From contig JAFZOG010000152.1 of assembly GCA_017550745.1 (NCBI GenBank), positions 104,575 to 168,574 on the forward strand: DNA of 64,000 nucleotides, in the 5' to 3' direction. This stretch comes from Clostridia bacterium (lineage in GTDB: Bacteria; Bacillota; Clostridia; Christensenellales; Aristaeellaceae). The notes beneath the pieces were generated by a model. It saw only the letters and a program-made list of their open reading frames with translations, did no database searches and was not told where the DNA came from. Shown here piece after piece: positions 31,616 through 40,398 of the stretch (the first letter of the stretch is position 1; each line of letters begins with the position of its first letter). The translations under genes were made by a program, and so were the position numbers.

Positions 31616-32083
31616 ATGCAGGTGCGCGATGCGGCGGAAGCCCTGTTCATAGCCTGCGAAATGGAAAAACGCGCTATTCGCCTGTATGAGCGGGCGCTGG
31701 CGGTATTCGCGGATGGTTCCTGCCAGGAAGCCATCCGTGCTATTTTGATGGAGGAAAAGCACCACCTGGCCCGCTTTGCCGAGATGGGCGGCGGAACCCC
31801 CGGATTTGAGCGGGCGCAGCTGCTTGCCGGGCAGGCTGCCGAGGTGCTGTTTTCCGGCGGCTTGGTGGAAGCGCAGCGGAAAGGCGCTTTCGAATCGGTT
31901 CTGCGGCTGTATGAATTCGCCGCGGAAGAAGAAAAGCAGGCCGCCGCCCGGTATGAGGAATATGCCGACAGCCTTCGGGGAACCGCCTCTACGGCTTTTC
32001 GGCAGATCCAGACGGAAGAAACCGGCCACTTGAAAAAGCTCAATGAAATGATCCGCGCGCTTTCCCGGAACGCGGAAGAATAA
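31616..32083 (+). CDS. Ferritin-like di-iron protein (rubrerythrin-type helical bundle)
   Basis: A 155-residue four-helix protein. Paired iron-ligand patterns are visible: CEMEKRAIRLYE with EEKHH (helices A and B), then YEFAAEEEKQAAARYEEYAD with EETGH (helices C and D), giving the Glu/ExxH sets of a rubrerythrin-like di-iron site. No C-terminal rubredoxin domain is present, so it needs a separate electron donor or only binds iron. Likely role is peroxide reduction or iron handling in an anaerobe. It follows DUF1858 by six bases. Confidence 0.85.
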   Translation: MQVRDAAEALFIACEMEKRAIRLYERALAVFADGSCQEAIRAILMEEKHHLARFAEMGGGTPGFERAQLLAGQAAEVLFSGGLVEAQRKGAFESVLRLYEFAAEEEKQAAARYEEYADSLRGTASTAFRQIQTEETGHLKKLNEMIRALSRNAEE

Positions 32084-32102
32084 CTGTAAAGGAATCAACG
32101 AT

Positions 32103-33107
32103 ATGACGCAGCAGCTTGCTATTCCCTCGCTAAAGACTGACGACCGTTTCCTGGGTTTTCTGCTTGTCCGTTCCGCGGAACAGCGCACGTCCTCCAAGGG
32201 CGGGAAATACCTTGATTTGACGCTCTGCGACAAGGACGGAGAAATCAACTGCAAGAAATGGGACGGCACGGTGCCGCCGCCAAAGCAGGGCAGCGTGATC
32301 AAGGTGGCGGGAACGGTACAGGAGTTCAACGGGCGGCTGCAAATGCGCATTGACCAGATGCGGGATGCCCGGCCCGACGACATGGTGGATCTTTCCCTTC
32401 TGATGCCCTGCGCGCCGGAACGGGCGGAGGACATGCTGAGCGAAATCAACCGCACCATTGACCGGATGCGTTCAAAGGATTTGCAGGCGATCCTGCGGGA
32501 AATGCTGGCGATGTGCGGCGACAAGCTGATGTATTATCCCGCCGCCCAGCGCGTCCATCACGCGGAACGCAGCGGCCTGCTGCATCATACGATCAGCGTC
32601 CTCCGCGCTGCCGAGGCCATGCTGCCGCTGTATCCCTTCCTGAACGGCGATCTTTTGCGCGCCGGGGCCATTGCCCACGACCTGAGTAAAACCGCTGAAT
32701 TTCTCAGCGACGAAGGCGGCAACGTGTCCGACTATTCCGCCGAGGGCCAGCTGCTGGGCCATTTGGTGCACGGCGTGACGCAGGTGCGGGAAGCCGCCCG
32801 GCGCGCGCATGTGGAGGGGGAATGCGTGCTTCTCCTTTCCCATATGATCATCAGCCACCATGGCCTGCCCGAGCATGGCAGCCCCCGGCCGCCCATGTTT
32901 CCCGAAGCGGAAATGCTTCACCTGCTGGACGACATGGACGCGAAAATGAATGAAATGGAAGGCGTGATGCGCCGCACGCCTGTCGGCGCGTTCAGCGAGA
33001 AAATCTGGACGCTGGACCGCAGGCTGTATCATCCCGCCTTCGATGAAGGCAATGGCCTGCCCGAAGAAAAGGAAAACGTCCGGGACGCCTATTCCGGGCT
33101 TTTGTAA
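32103..33107 (+). CDS. 3'-5' exoribonuclease YhaM-like (OB fold + HD domain)
   Basis: A 334-residue protein. Residues 15-95 form the OB-fold nucleic-acid-binding domain (FLLVRSAEQRTSSKGGKYLDLTLCDKDGEINCKKWDG). Residues about 155-290 form the HD phosphohydrolase domain with RSGLLHHTISVLRAAE, AGAIAHDLSKT (the HD pair) and HMIISHHG. This pairing and the order match YhaM, a 3'-5' exonuclease acting on single-stranded RNA and DNA. TAAAGGA precedes the ATG. Confidence 0.92.
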   Translation: MTQQLAIPSLKTDDRFLGFLLVRSAEQRTSSKGGKYLDLTLCDKDGEINCKKWDGTVPPPKQGSVIKVAGTVQEFNGRLQMRIDQMRDARPDDMVDLSLLMPCAPERAEDMLSEINRTIDRMRSKDLQAILREMLAMCGDKLMYYPAAQRVHHAERSGLLHHTISVLRAAEAMLPLYPFLNGDLLRAGAIAHDLSKTAEFLSDEGGNVSDYSAEGQLLGHLVHGVTQVREAARRAHVEGECVLLLSHMIISHHGLPEHGSPRPPMFPEAEMLHLLDDMDAKMNEMEGVMRRTPVGAFSEKIWTLDRRLYHPAFDEGNGLPEEKENVRDAYSGLL

Positions 33108-33145
33108 AAATCCAAGGAAAACCTGTTCCGTACAGACAAAAACGC

Positions 33146-33174
33146 TTGACGAAAGATGAAGAAAATGTTACAAT
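33146..33174 (+). promoter_or_regulatory. Lipoprotein gene promoter
   Basis: TTGACG (33146-33151), 17-base spacer, TACAAT (33169-33174). Confidence 0.82.
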
Positions 33175-33247
33175 ATTACTACAAATCTATGATTTTGGCG
33201 TTTTTCCGAAAGGGAAAGCGATCTTGATCCAAGGAGGCATCTTTCGG

Positions 33248-34042
33248 ATGAAAAAAACGGTACGGATTATAGCGCTGCTCATGCTGGCGGTTCTGCTGAC
33301 AGGGTGCGCGGCGCAGGAGCAGAACTTTCCTGACGCCGGCACCGCAAAGGCAAGCGCGCAGCAGAAGGATCCGATGGATTTGAGCACGGAAGTGCCGAGG
33401 CTGGAGCTGGATCTTCCGGAGGGGTACGACCCCGCTTCCGAGGAAGGGGGAGACGAGGCGTATAACGAATACGCTTCCTACGACGACTATGGCCGCAACG
33501 TTTACGCCGGCGCCACGCCTATTCCGCTGGATCCCATCGACATGCCCACTGCCACCCCCAAGCCCGAGCTGAAGTTCGAGTACGGTTCCGTGACCGCTGA
33601 AAAGATCCGGCTCAGCTTTGAAGCGCCTACCGGCTGGGGAATTGACAACTCCGCGGATGACGCGGTGACGCTGATCAATCCCACCGAACTGGATGGCTAT
33701 AACGCGCAGTTCACCATCCGGGTGTACAATGTGGCCAGCACCTTCAAGACCAACGATTTGAAAACGGAGCTGCGCGATACGCTTAAGAACCTGGGCCAGT
33801 ACAACTTCACCAAATGGAAAACCACGGAACTGGCCAACCGCACGATCCTGAAAAAAGACGGCTTTTACGCTGATTATGAGGGCACCTACACAGACGGCAT
33901 TTCGATTTATGGCCGCGTGATGATGGCGCTGCTGGACAACAATCAGGTGATCATGCTGCACATCTCCTGCCCAGACGGTTTCTTCAACAGCAGCTATAAA
34001 GCAGTGATCAACCACGTAAGAGACACCTTGAAACAGATTTGA
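33248..34042 (+). CDS. Putative lipoprotein
   Basis: A 264-residue exported protein. The start at 33248 (behind AAGGAGG) gives a classical lipoprotein signal, MKKTVRIIALLMLAVLLTGC, with Cys20 as the lipidated residue. An acidic, proline-rich linker (about 20-110) follows, then a globular domain from about 115 (FEYGSVTAEKIRLSFEAPTGWGID) to the end, ISCPDGFFNSSYKAVINHVRDTL, with the look of a small alpha/beta surface domain of unknown role. The frame is open upstream to 33146 but the promoter lies inside that stretch. A bidirectional terminator follows. Confidence 0.85.
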   Translation: MKKTVRIIALLMLAVLLTGCAAQEQNFPDAGTAKASAQQKDPMDLSTEVPRLELDLPEGYDPASEEGGDEAYNEYASYDDYGRNVYAGATPIPLDPIDMPTATPKPELKFEYGSVTAEKIRLSFEAPTGWGIDNSADDAVTLINPTELDGYNAQFTIRVYNVASTFKTNDLKTELRDTLKNLGQYNFTKWKTTELANRTILKKDGFYADYEGTYTDGISIYGRVMMALLDNNQVIMLHISCPDGFFNSSYKAVINHVRDTLKQI

Positions 34043-34057
34043 TACAGGCATCAGTAA

Positions 34058-34090
34058 AGCCGGACGGAAGAGATTTCCGCCCGGCTGTTT
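34058..34090. terminator. Bidirectional terminator
   Basis: AGCCGGaCGGAA (34058-34069) pairs with TTTCCGcCCGGCT (34074-34086), followed by GTTTTAT; it ends the lipoprotein transcript and the ABC operon coming from the right. Confidence 0.8.
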
Positions 34091-34104
34091 TATACTGATT
34101 TCGT

Positions 34105-36006
34105 TTACGCCGCTTTCCTGCTTCCAAAGAGCTTCTGCCAGCGCTGGCGGCGCTTGGCCCGGCGTTCCAGGCGTTCGCCCAGGTCGCGTGCGCCGACGCC
34201 GTATACCAGGTACAGGATCAGGCCGCTGATAATCATGATGAACACGGTGGAGGCGCAGCGTCGGCCGGAAGCGTTCACGTTGTAGCCGTCGCGGCCTTCG
34301 TCGTGGCACATGTTCTGGATGACCATGGCGTAGGATTTGCCGTAGCTGGATTGGAAGGTAGCGCTCATGTCGTACTCGGTGAATAAAGCGTTAAAGTTCA
34401 GCGCGAACACGGCCAGCACGCTGGGCAGGACGATCGGCAGCTTGACCCTTAGGAACGTCACCAGCGGCGACGCGCCCAGGTTCCTTGCCGCGTCCTCCAG
34501 TTCCTCGTCGATGGCATAGAATGCCGCTTTGATCATGCGCAAGGCGAAGGGGAGCTTCACCACGGTATACGCCATCACGATCAGGAACCGCACGTTTTCG
34601 CGCATGTACAGGTTCTGGCCCAGCACGTACCACACATCGGTGGAGTTGAAATAGGTGCGGTAGCTGTAGCAGATCAGGATAGTGGGCAGCAGCCAGGGGA
34701 ACAGCAGGCTGTATTCCAGCACCACGCCGCGCTTCTTGCCTTTGTGCTTGAAGATGTAGTTCACAGCCACCACCACGATCACGCTGGCCAAGGCGGCGGC
34801 AATGGCGGAGAGCACGAAGCTCAGCCGGATGCCGCCGACTGTGTCCGCGTTGGCGAACAGGCCGCTGATGGCGCCGGGGCGGGTGCGGTATTTGCCGCGG
34901 TTGGTCATGAACTCAAAGTCCTGGCTGCCAAAAAAATTGATCAGCGTCCAGTTTTCCATGGACAGGGTCTTGCTGCGCAGGGAAGGATAATTCTGGAACG
35001 CGAACAGCACGATCATGACCACGGGCGTCATATAAATGATGAACAGCACGTAGGCGTAAATATGCGCCAATACGTTGGCCACCGGGTTGGTGATCTTCTG
35101 TTTTTGCAGCTTGGCCTTGGTCTTGCTCACGGACAGGTAGTGTCCCTTGCGCTCATAGGCGGACAGCACGGTGAGCAGCAGGATGGTGAACATGGCCAGG
35201 ATAATGGACAGCAGGGCGGCGCGGGCCTGGGGGAAGCTTTCGTCCGCCACGGAGGAGCCGGCCAGGCGCACGATTTCCGGGTTGATGGAGTCATAGCCCA
35301 GCAGCGTGGGGGCGGACATGGCGCAAAGGCCGGTGATGAAGGTCATGACCGTCAGGCTGAACAGGGTGGGGATCAGGGTGGGGAAGACCACCTTGAGCAG
35401 CACCTTGAAGGGGGACGCGCCCATGTTCCGGGCAGCTTCCACGGTATTGTAGTCAATGGCGCGGATCGCGTTGCGGAAGAACAGGGCATGGTTGCTGGTG
35501 CAGGCGAAGGTCATGGTGAACAGCACGGAATTGAAGCCTGTGAACCAGTTTTTGTCTATGCCGGGGAAAATGCCGGAGAGCCAGGTGGTCATGATCCCGT
35601 CGCTGTCGTACAGGAACAGGTAGCCCGTCACCAGCGCGACGCCGCTGTAGATCAGGGTGGTCATGTAGCCCAGCCGAAGGATCTTCGCGCCTTTGATGTC
35701 AAAGTACTCCGTCAGCAGCACGATGGATATGCCCACGATGTTCACCGTGACCACCAGGCACACGGCCAGCTTCAGGGAGTTGAGCACGAACTTGGGCATG
35801 TTGCCCGCGAAGAAAAAGCGGATAACCGCCCAGGGGTCGATAGCGCCGGTGGCGGGATCCTTCACGGTGAAAATAGAGGTCAGGGTATTCAGGCAGGGCA
35901 GCAGCATGAAGCCGAAGAAGAGGTACACAAAGAAGGCGATGCCGAACACCTTCCAGATCAGGGCGGCATTCAGCTTCTGTCCCGTTTTTTGGGTTACGGT
36001 GGACAT
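34105..36006 (-). CDS. Fused double permease of an ABC importer (Fe3+/AfuB type)
   Basis: A 633-residue permease with about twelve membrane segments, made of two BPD_transp_1 halves. Each half has its coupling-helix motif: EAARNMGASPFKVLLKVVFPTL in the first and EDAARNLGASPLVTFLRVKLPIVLP in the second. This tandem layout is typical of FbpB/AfuB iron and some phosphonate/polyamine importers. It forms the membrane channel together with the ATPase encoded 13 bases upstream and the binding protein at 37262. Substrate is uncertain. The C-terminus is Arg/Lys-rich. AAAGGAGGAG precedes the start. Confidence 0.9.
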   Translation of the reverse strand: MSTVTQKTGQKLNAALIWKVFGIAFFVYLFFGFMLLPCLNTLTSIFTVKDPATGAIDPWAVIRFFFAGNMPKFVLNSLKLAVCLVVTVNIVGISIVLLTEYFDIKGAKILRLGYMTTLIYSGVALVTGYLFLYDSDGIMTTWLSGIFPGIDKNWFTGFNSVLFTMTFACTSNHALFFRNAIRAIDYNTVEAARNMGASPFKVLLKVVFPTLIPTLFSLTVMTFITGLCAMSAPTLLGYDSINPEIVRLAGSSVADESFPQARAALLSIILAMFTILLLTVLSAYERKGHYLSVSKTKAKLQKQKITNPVANVLAHIYAYVLFIIYMTPVVMIVLFAFQNYPSLRSKTLSMENWTLINFFGSQDFEFMTNRGKYRTRPGAISGLFANADTVGGIRLSFVLSAIAAALASVIVVVAVNYIFKHKGKKRGVVLEYSLLFPWLLPTILICYSYRTYFNSTDVWYVLGQNLYMRENVRFLIVMAYTVVKLPFALRMIKAAFYAIDEELEDAARNLGASPLVTFLRVKLPIVLPSVLAVFALNFNALFTEYDMSATFQSSYGKSYAMVIQNMCHDEGRDGYNVNASGRRCASTVFIMIISGLILYLVYGVGARDLGERLERRAKRRQRWQKLFGSRKAA

Positions 36007-36019
36007 GGCCGCTCCTCCT

Positions 36020-37042
36020 TTACTGCTTCGGGTAGCTCATCAGGTTGCGGGCATGGATGCCCACGGTGACCTGTTGGCCCGGATCGTATATATTGATGCC
36101 GTCGTTGCGCTCGATCACCTTGATGATCTGGCCGGCGCAGCGGATGTAGTACTTGATATACAGGCCGTAGTATTCGCGGCTTTCGATCTCGCCGGGCAGC
36201 GACACTTCGCCCTCCTGCGCCTCCCGGTTCACGCGGATGCGTTCCAGGCGGATGAAGTGGTTTTGCTGACTGTCCAGGTTCAGCCTGCCCGCCAGCTCGT
36301 CCCCTACCTTGTTGATGTCGCCGATGAAATTGCATACGAATTCGGTTTTGCTGTGATTGTAGACCTCGTTCGGCGTGCCGATCTGCTCGATATAGCCCTT
36401 GTTGAACACGGCGATACGGTCGCTCAAGGTCAGGGCTTCTTCCTGGTCATGGGTCACATAGATGGTGGTGATACCGAAATCCCGCTGCATTTTTTTCAGT
36501 TCGTTGCGCAGCTGCACCCGCAGCTTGGCGTCCAGGTTGGACAGCGGCTCGTCCATGCAGATGATGGCGGGGCCGGTCACCAAGGCGCGGGCAATGGCAA
36601 CGCGCTGCTGCTGGCCGCCGGAAAGCTGGCTCACTGCTTTCTGCAATTGCTCGTCGCTCAGGTCCACTTTTTTCGCGATGTCCCGCACCTTTGTGTCGAT
36701 TTCATTCTTTTTCAGCTTCTTGATTTTGAGGCCGAAGGCGATGTTGTCATATACCGTCATGGTGGGGAACAGGGCGTAGCTCTGGAACACGATGCCGATA
36801 TTGCGTTTCTCAATGGGCACGTGGGTAATGTCCTGGCCGTTCACGTTCACCGTGCCGCTCACCGGTTCAATGAACCCGGTGATGGTGCGCAGGGTGGTGG
36901 TTTTTCCGCAGCCGGAAGGCCCCAGGAAGGTGAAAAACTCACCCTGCTTCACGTCCACATTGATGTTGTGCAGCGCTTCAAAGTCGCCGAATTTTACCAC
37001 GATGTTTTCAAGCTCAATCATATTGGCGGATGGATCAGCCAT
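36020..37042 (-). CDS. ABC importer ATPase (Fe3+/spermidine type)
   Basis: A 340-residue nucleotide-binding subunit. Walker A is [10 protein letters not shown], the Q-loop FQSYALFP, the signature [15 protein letters not shown], Walker [12 protein letters not shown] and the switch His in [12 protein letters not shown]-terminal TOBE-type regulatory region (about 245-340: [39 protein letters not shown]) is present. It powers the adjacent permease. A weak GGAGTG ribosome site lies upstream. Between it and the binding-protein gene is a tandem-repeat spacer that could set subunit ratio. Confidence 0.93.
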   Translation of the reverse strand: MADPSANMIELENIVVKFGDFEALHNINVDVKQGEFFTFLGPSGCGKTTTLRTITGFIEPVSGTVNVNGQDITHVPIEKRNIGIVFQSYALFPTMTVYDNIAFGLKIKKLKKNEIDTKVRDIAKKVDLSDEQLQKAVSQLSGGQQQRVAIARALVTGPAIICMDEPLSNLDAKLRVQLRNELKKMQRDFGITTIYVTHDQEEALTLSDRIAVFNKGYIEQIGTPNEVYNHSKTEFVCNFIGDINKVGDELAGRLNLDSQQNHFIRLERIRVNREAQEGEVSLPGEIESREYYGLYIKYYIRCAGQIIKVIERNDGINIYDPGQQVTVGIHARNLMSYPKQ

Positions 37043-37062
37043 GTACGGTCACTCCTTAAGCA

Positions 37063-37212
37063 GATGAGTATACGGGCAAAGCCGTGGCGCGTCCAGCCGG
37101 GCCGCGAATGCGAGGACGGCTGGCATCGGAAAGAAGAGATGAGCGCACGTGCGGAGCCGTGGCGCGTCCAGCCGGGCCGCGAATGCGAGGACGGCTGGCA
37201 TCGGAAAAAAAG
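37063..37212 (-). repeat. Two tandem 75-bp structured repeats inside the ABC operon
   Basis: Unit A is 37063-37137 and unit B 37138-37212. They differ at about ten positions, mostly in the first 20 bases and the last few; the central 50 bases (CCGTGGCGCGTCCAGCCGGG onward) are nearly identical. Each holds a CCAGCCG..CGGCTGG hairpin. Unit B's first 30 bases match the single copy at 6178. They lie in the mRNA between the binding-protein stop and the ATPase start. Confidence 0.85.
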
Positions 37213-37215
37213 GAT

Positions 37216-37242
37216 GGCGCGCCTGATGAGGTCAGGCGCGCC
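37216..37242. terminator. Strong perfect hairpin downstream of the binding-protein gene
   Basis: GGCGCGCCTGA (37216-37226) pairs perfectly with TCAGGCGCGCC (37232-37242). There is no T run, so it is better read as a 3' stabiliser or partial attenuator for the upstream binding-protein mRNA than as a full terminator. Confidence 0.7.
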
Positions 37243-37261
37243 GGATGAGCTTACGATTGTA

Positions 37262-38452
37262 TTATTGAGCGGCCTGCGTCAGAACGGCCCAATCCAGGGT
37301 GTCCCAGGCGGGTTCTGCGGGGGCGGCGCTGTTGTCTGCCCAGTAGAAGCCCAGGTTGGTCATGATATTGGTCCATTCCTTGGTGTGGGCGCCAACATAT
37401 TCCGCATAGGTCAAATCAGTGCCTTCCACCTTGTTCAGGGCGAAGTTTTTGATTGTGTAGATGGCGGGGGTCTCATCGTAGATCGCGGCGGCAGCGGCAG
37501 CGTTGCAGGGATAGCTGTCAAATTCGTCTGCCCAGGCAGCCTGCACTTCGGCGGAGCCGAACCATTCGGCGAAGGCTTTCACGATTTCGGTCTGCTCGGC
37601 GGTACGGTCAGCGCGGTCGATCACGCCCAGGTATTCGGCAATGTAGTAGGTGCCGTCCGCAATGTCCACCAGCGCCCAGTTTTCGGGCTCAAGCACGCCC
37701 TTCAGGGGATGCTGGGAATTGTCGGCGGCAGAGTCGATCTTGCCAAACAGGGAGGAGGAATAGAAGGTGCCGATCTGCACGTCGCCGCGGTTCAGGGGAT
37801 CAAAGCCGTAGCTGTCGCCGGTGAACACGCCGTTCTGGCAGTACTGCCACAGGGTCTTCCAGCCTTCCACGGAAATGCCGCCGGCAGGGGAGGCGGGATC
37901 GGTGAAGGCGTAGAGCATGGCGCTGTTGATGTTGGCATTGGTGGTGCCGCCCACTTTGCCCTGGCGGTACCAGGTATAGCCGCTGTTCACGATGTCAGCC
38001 CAGTGGTCGAAATGCAGTTCGTTGCCGTTGGTGCCGAATTCGTCGTTGCGGTACAGCATCAGCACGTTCTGGATCACCAGGCCGTAGGCTTTGCCGTCAT
38101 ATTTAAAATCGCCGACCTCATCCGCCCAGGTGGGGGTCCAATCCGCGATTTTCAGGTTTTCATAGGTGCCGCCGATGACCTGGCCCCAGCGGGTTTCATT
38201 CAGGCCGAACAGGATGTCGCCGTCCTTGTTCTCATTGGCGGCCTGCACGGCGGCAGTGTCGCCGGAGATGACGGAGTTGTCGTCAATGGAAATGGAGAAG
38301 CCCGCTTCCTTGGCGGCGTTGATCAGCCAATTGACGCGCTCGGTGGAGTTGGAGTTGGAATAGATGCGGATGGTGTAATCCTCGGCAGAAGCGAAGGAGC
38401 ACAGAGAAAGCACCATCACCGCAGCCAGCAGGAGCGCAAAGAGTTTTTTCAT
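37262..38452 (-). CDS. ABC importer solute-binding protein (Fe3+/AfuA-like)
   Basis: A 396-residue secreted binding protein. The start at 38452 gives a signal peptide MKKLFALLLAAVMVLSLCSFASA with AGGAAG upstream; the longer frame to 38533 covers the promoter -10. The mature protein begins DYTIRIYSNSNSTERVNWLINAAKEAGFSISID and continues GLVIQNVLMLYRNDEFG and VKAFAEWFGSAEVQAAWADEFDSYP, the family 1/FbpA-AfuA fold. Clear paired Tyr iron ligands were not identified, so the substrate may be another small anion or chelate. First gene of a binding protein, ATPase, permease operon. Confidence 0.88.
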   Translation of the reverse strand: MKKLFALLLAAVMVLSLCSFASAEDYTIRIYSNSNSTERVNWLINAAKEAGFSISIDDNSVISGDTAAVQAANENKDGDILFGLNETRWGQVIGGTYENLKIADWTPTWADEVGDFKYDGKAYGLVIQNVLMLYRNDEFGTNGNELHFDHWADIVNSGYTWYRQGKVGGTTNANINSAMLYAFTDPASPAGGISVEGWKTLWQYCQNGVFTGDSYGFDPLNRGDVQIGTFYSSSLFGKIDSAADNSQHPLKGVLEPENWALVDIADGTYYIAEYLGVIDRADRTAEQTEIVKAFAEWFGSAEVQAAWADEFDSYPCNAAAAAAIYDETPAIYTIKNFALNKVEGTDLTYAEYVGAHTKEWTNIMTNLGFYWADNSAAPAEPAWDTLDWAVLTQAAQ

Positions 38453-38512
38453 GAGAACAGCTTCCTTTCTATTTTGTTGGTTCCGGGCGGTTTTTCGCCT
38501 TTTGTTCTGCTT

Positions 38513-38541
38513 ATTATACTCCCGCCTGCACATTCGGTCAA
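38513..38541 (-). promoter_or_regulatory. Promoter of the ABC importer operon
   Basis: Minus-strand TTGACC (38541-38536), 17-base spacer, TATAAT (38518-38513). Confidence 0.88.
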
Positions 38542-38609
38542 GAGAAAACAGGCAGAATATACAAAAATATTTACGGTATTTGTGTATTGCGGCGGACGGT
38601 CAGCGGGGA

Positions 38610-40304
38610 TCATTCAGCCTTGGGCTTCCGGGCGCGGGGCTTCTTTGTCGGCGCTTCGGAGGCAGGCGCGGCTTTTTCTTTCTTTGCCGGTGCTTTTTTC
38701 ACAGGCTTCTTTTCGGCCTTGGGCGCTTCGGCGGCTTCATCCTTTGCTTTTTTTGCCCGAGGCTTTTTAGCGGGTGCTTCAGCGGGCTTTTCTTCCGCCT
38801 TGGCCTTTTTCGCCCGGGGCTTCCCGGCGGGGGCTTCCGCAGCTTTTTCTTCTTCCTTGGGAGCCGGGGGATTCAGCATATCCTTATACAGGGACAAATA
38901 CATTTCAGCCGAATGGCTCCAGGAATAATCGCCGGTCATGGCGCGAGTCTGGAGCAGCTTCCAGATTTGGGGCTGCTGCTTGTAATAGAAGATGGCCCGG
39001 CGGATGACGTAGAGCATATCATGGGCGTTATAGTTGAAGAAGGTAAAGCCGTTGCCCGCGCCGTTCTGCTCGTTATAGGAGAGCACGGTGTCACGCAGGC
39101 CGCCGGTCTCACGCACGATGGGCAGCGTGCCGTACCGCAGGGAAATCATCTGGCTCAGGCCGCAGGGCTCGAACTGGGAAGGCATGAGGAACATATCCGC
39201 GCCGGCGTAAATGCGGTGGGCCAGGTTCATGTCCATCTTGAACCGGGCGGCCACCCGGCCGGGATACTGTTGCTCGGCCCAGCTGAACAGGTTCACGTAT
39301 TTCGCGTCGCCCATGCCCAGCACCACCAGCTGCACGTCCTCTTCCATGATTTCGGCGATCACGCGGTCCACCAGATCCAGGCCCTTCTGATTGCTTAGCC
39401 GGCTGATGATCGCTATGATGGGGGTATCGGGCTTCACGTCCAGCCCCAGCTCTTCCTGCAGGGCGCGTTTGCATTCCGCCTTGCCGCTCAGGTCCTCCAC
39501 CGTGAATTTCGCGGCGATCAGCGGATCGGCGGCTGGGTTGTACTCGTCTACATCGATGCCGTTGAGCACGCCGGAAAGATGCGCTTTCTTGGCCCGGAGC
39601 AGGCCGTCCATGCGTTCGCCGTAGTAAGCGGTCTGGATTTCCTCGGCATAGGAGGGGGACACCGTGGTGATCTCATCGGAATACACCAGGCCGGCCTTCA
39701 TAAAGTTGGCGCAGCTGTAGCATTCCAGTTTGTCGTTGGTGAAGTATTCGTCCTCAATGCCCAGGATGTCCTGCACGTCGCCGATGGAGAAAATGCCCTG
39801 GTACTGCAGGTTGTGGATGGTGAAGACCGTGCGGATCTTTTTGTAGAATTCCAGGTCGCCATACTGGATGCGCAGCAGGGCGGGGATCATGCCGCTCTGC
39901 CAGTCGTGGGCATGCAGGATATCGGGCTGGAAGTTAAGCAGCGTCAGGGAATTGAGCACGGCCCGGCAGAAGAAGCCGAAGCGTTCATGCTCGTCGCCGC
40001 CCATCCCGTAAATGTAGCTGCGGCCAAAATAGTACTTATTGTCGATGAAGTAATAGGTCACGCCGTCCTTCACCAGGGATTCGATGCCGCAGTACTGCTT
40101 GCGCCAGCCAAGCTCCACCTCAAAATCCAGCTCGTGCTTCATTTCGTTCACGTAATGCTCGGGGATGGCGCTGTACAGGGGCAAAATGACGCGCACGTCG
40201 TTGCCTTTCGCGGCAAGCACGGGGGCCAGCGCGCCGACCACGTCGGCCAGGCCGCCGGTTTTCACAAAGGGTACGCATTCCGAAGCGGTAAACAGGATAT
40301 TCAA
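38610..40304 (-). CDS. glgA: Glycogen synthase with histone-H1-like basic tail
   Basis: A 564-residue GT5 ADP-glucose glycogen synthase. The catalytic part (1 to about 477) carries the ADP-glucose loop KTGGLADVVGAL (Lys15), LHAHDWQSG, TIHNLQYQGIF, VSPSYAEEIQT, SRLSNQKGLDLV and the acceptor/nucleotide motif FEPCGLSQMISLRYGTLPIVRETGGLRDTV. Beyond this is an extra tail of about 87 residues (38613-38873), 24 of them Lys, with Ala and Pro, containing KPRAKKAK twice and KPRARKPK once. Normal GlgA ends near 480. The tail resembles bacterial H1-like proteins and may bind nucleic acid or polyanions, or tether the enzyme. Third gene of glgC-glgD-glgA. GGAGGAAT precedes the start. Confidence 0.95.
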   Translation of the reverse strand: MNILFTASECVPFVKTGGLADVVGALAPVLAAKGNDVRVILPLYSAIPEHYVNEMKHELDFEVELGWRKQYCGIESLVKDGVTYYFIDNKYYFGRSYIYGMGGDEHERFGFFCRAVLNSLTLLNFQPDILHAHDWQSGMIPALLRIQYGDLEFYKKIRTVFTIHNLQYQGIFSIGDVQDILGIEDEYFTNDKLECYSCANFMKAGLVYSDEITTVSPSYAEEIQTAYYGERMDGLLRAKKAHLSGVLNGIDVDEYNPAADPLIAAKFTVEDLSGKAECKRALQEELGLDVKPDTPIIAIISRLSNQKGLDLVDRVIAEIMEEDVQLVVLGMGDAKYVNLFSWAEQQYPGRVAARFKMDMNLAHRIYAGADMFLMPSQFEPCGLSQMISLRYGTLPIVRETGGLRDTVLSYNEQNGAGNGFTFFNYNAHDMLYVIRRAIFYYKQQPQIWKLLQTRAMTGDYSWSHSAEMYLSLYKDMLNPPAPKEEEKAAEAPAGKPRAKKAKAEEKPAEAPAKKPRAKKAKDEAAEAPKAEKKPVKKAPAKKEKAAPASEAPTKKPRARKPKAE

Positions 40305-40327
40305 ATGGCATTCCTCCTATCAAGCAG

Positions 40328-40363
40328 AAAGCGGGCGGACGCATGCCGCCATCCGCCCGCTTT
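40328..40363 (-). terminator. Hairpin between glgD and glgA
   Basis: AAAGCGGGCGGA (40328-40339) pairs perfectly with TCCGCCCGCTTT (40352-40363). Reading the minus strand the stem is followed by CTGCTTG, with few T, so it is a partial terminator or a processing site. Confidence 0.65.
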
Positions 40364-40398
40364 CGTATACGGATGAGTGGAATCACTTCACCCTGATA

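Noticed and set aside
35693-38770. A 1,025-codon plus-strand open frame
   Set aside because: It lies antisense across the ABC ATPase, spacer and binding-protein genes, has His/Gly/Val-rich composition typical of reverse-frame shadows of GC-rich genes, and shows no domain or ribosome site.
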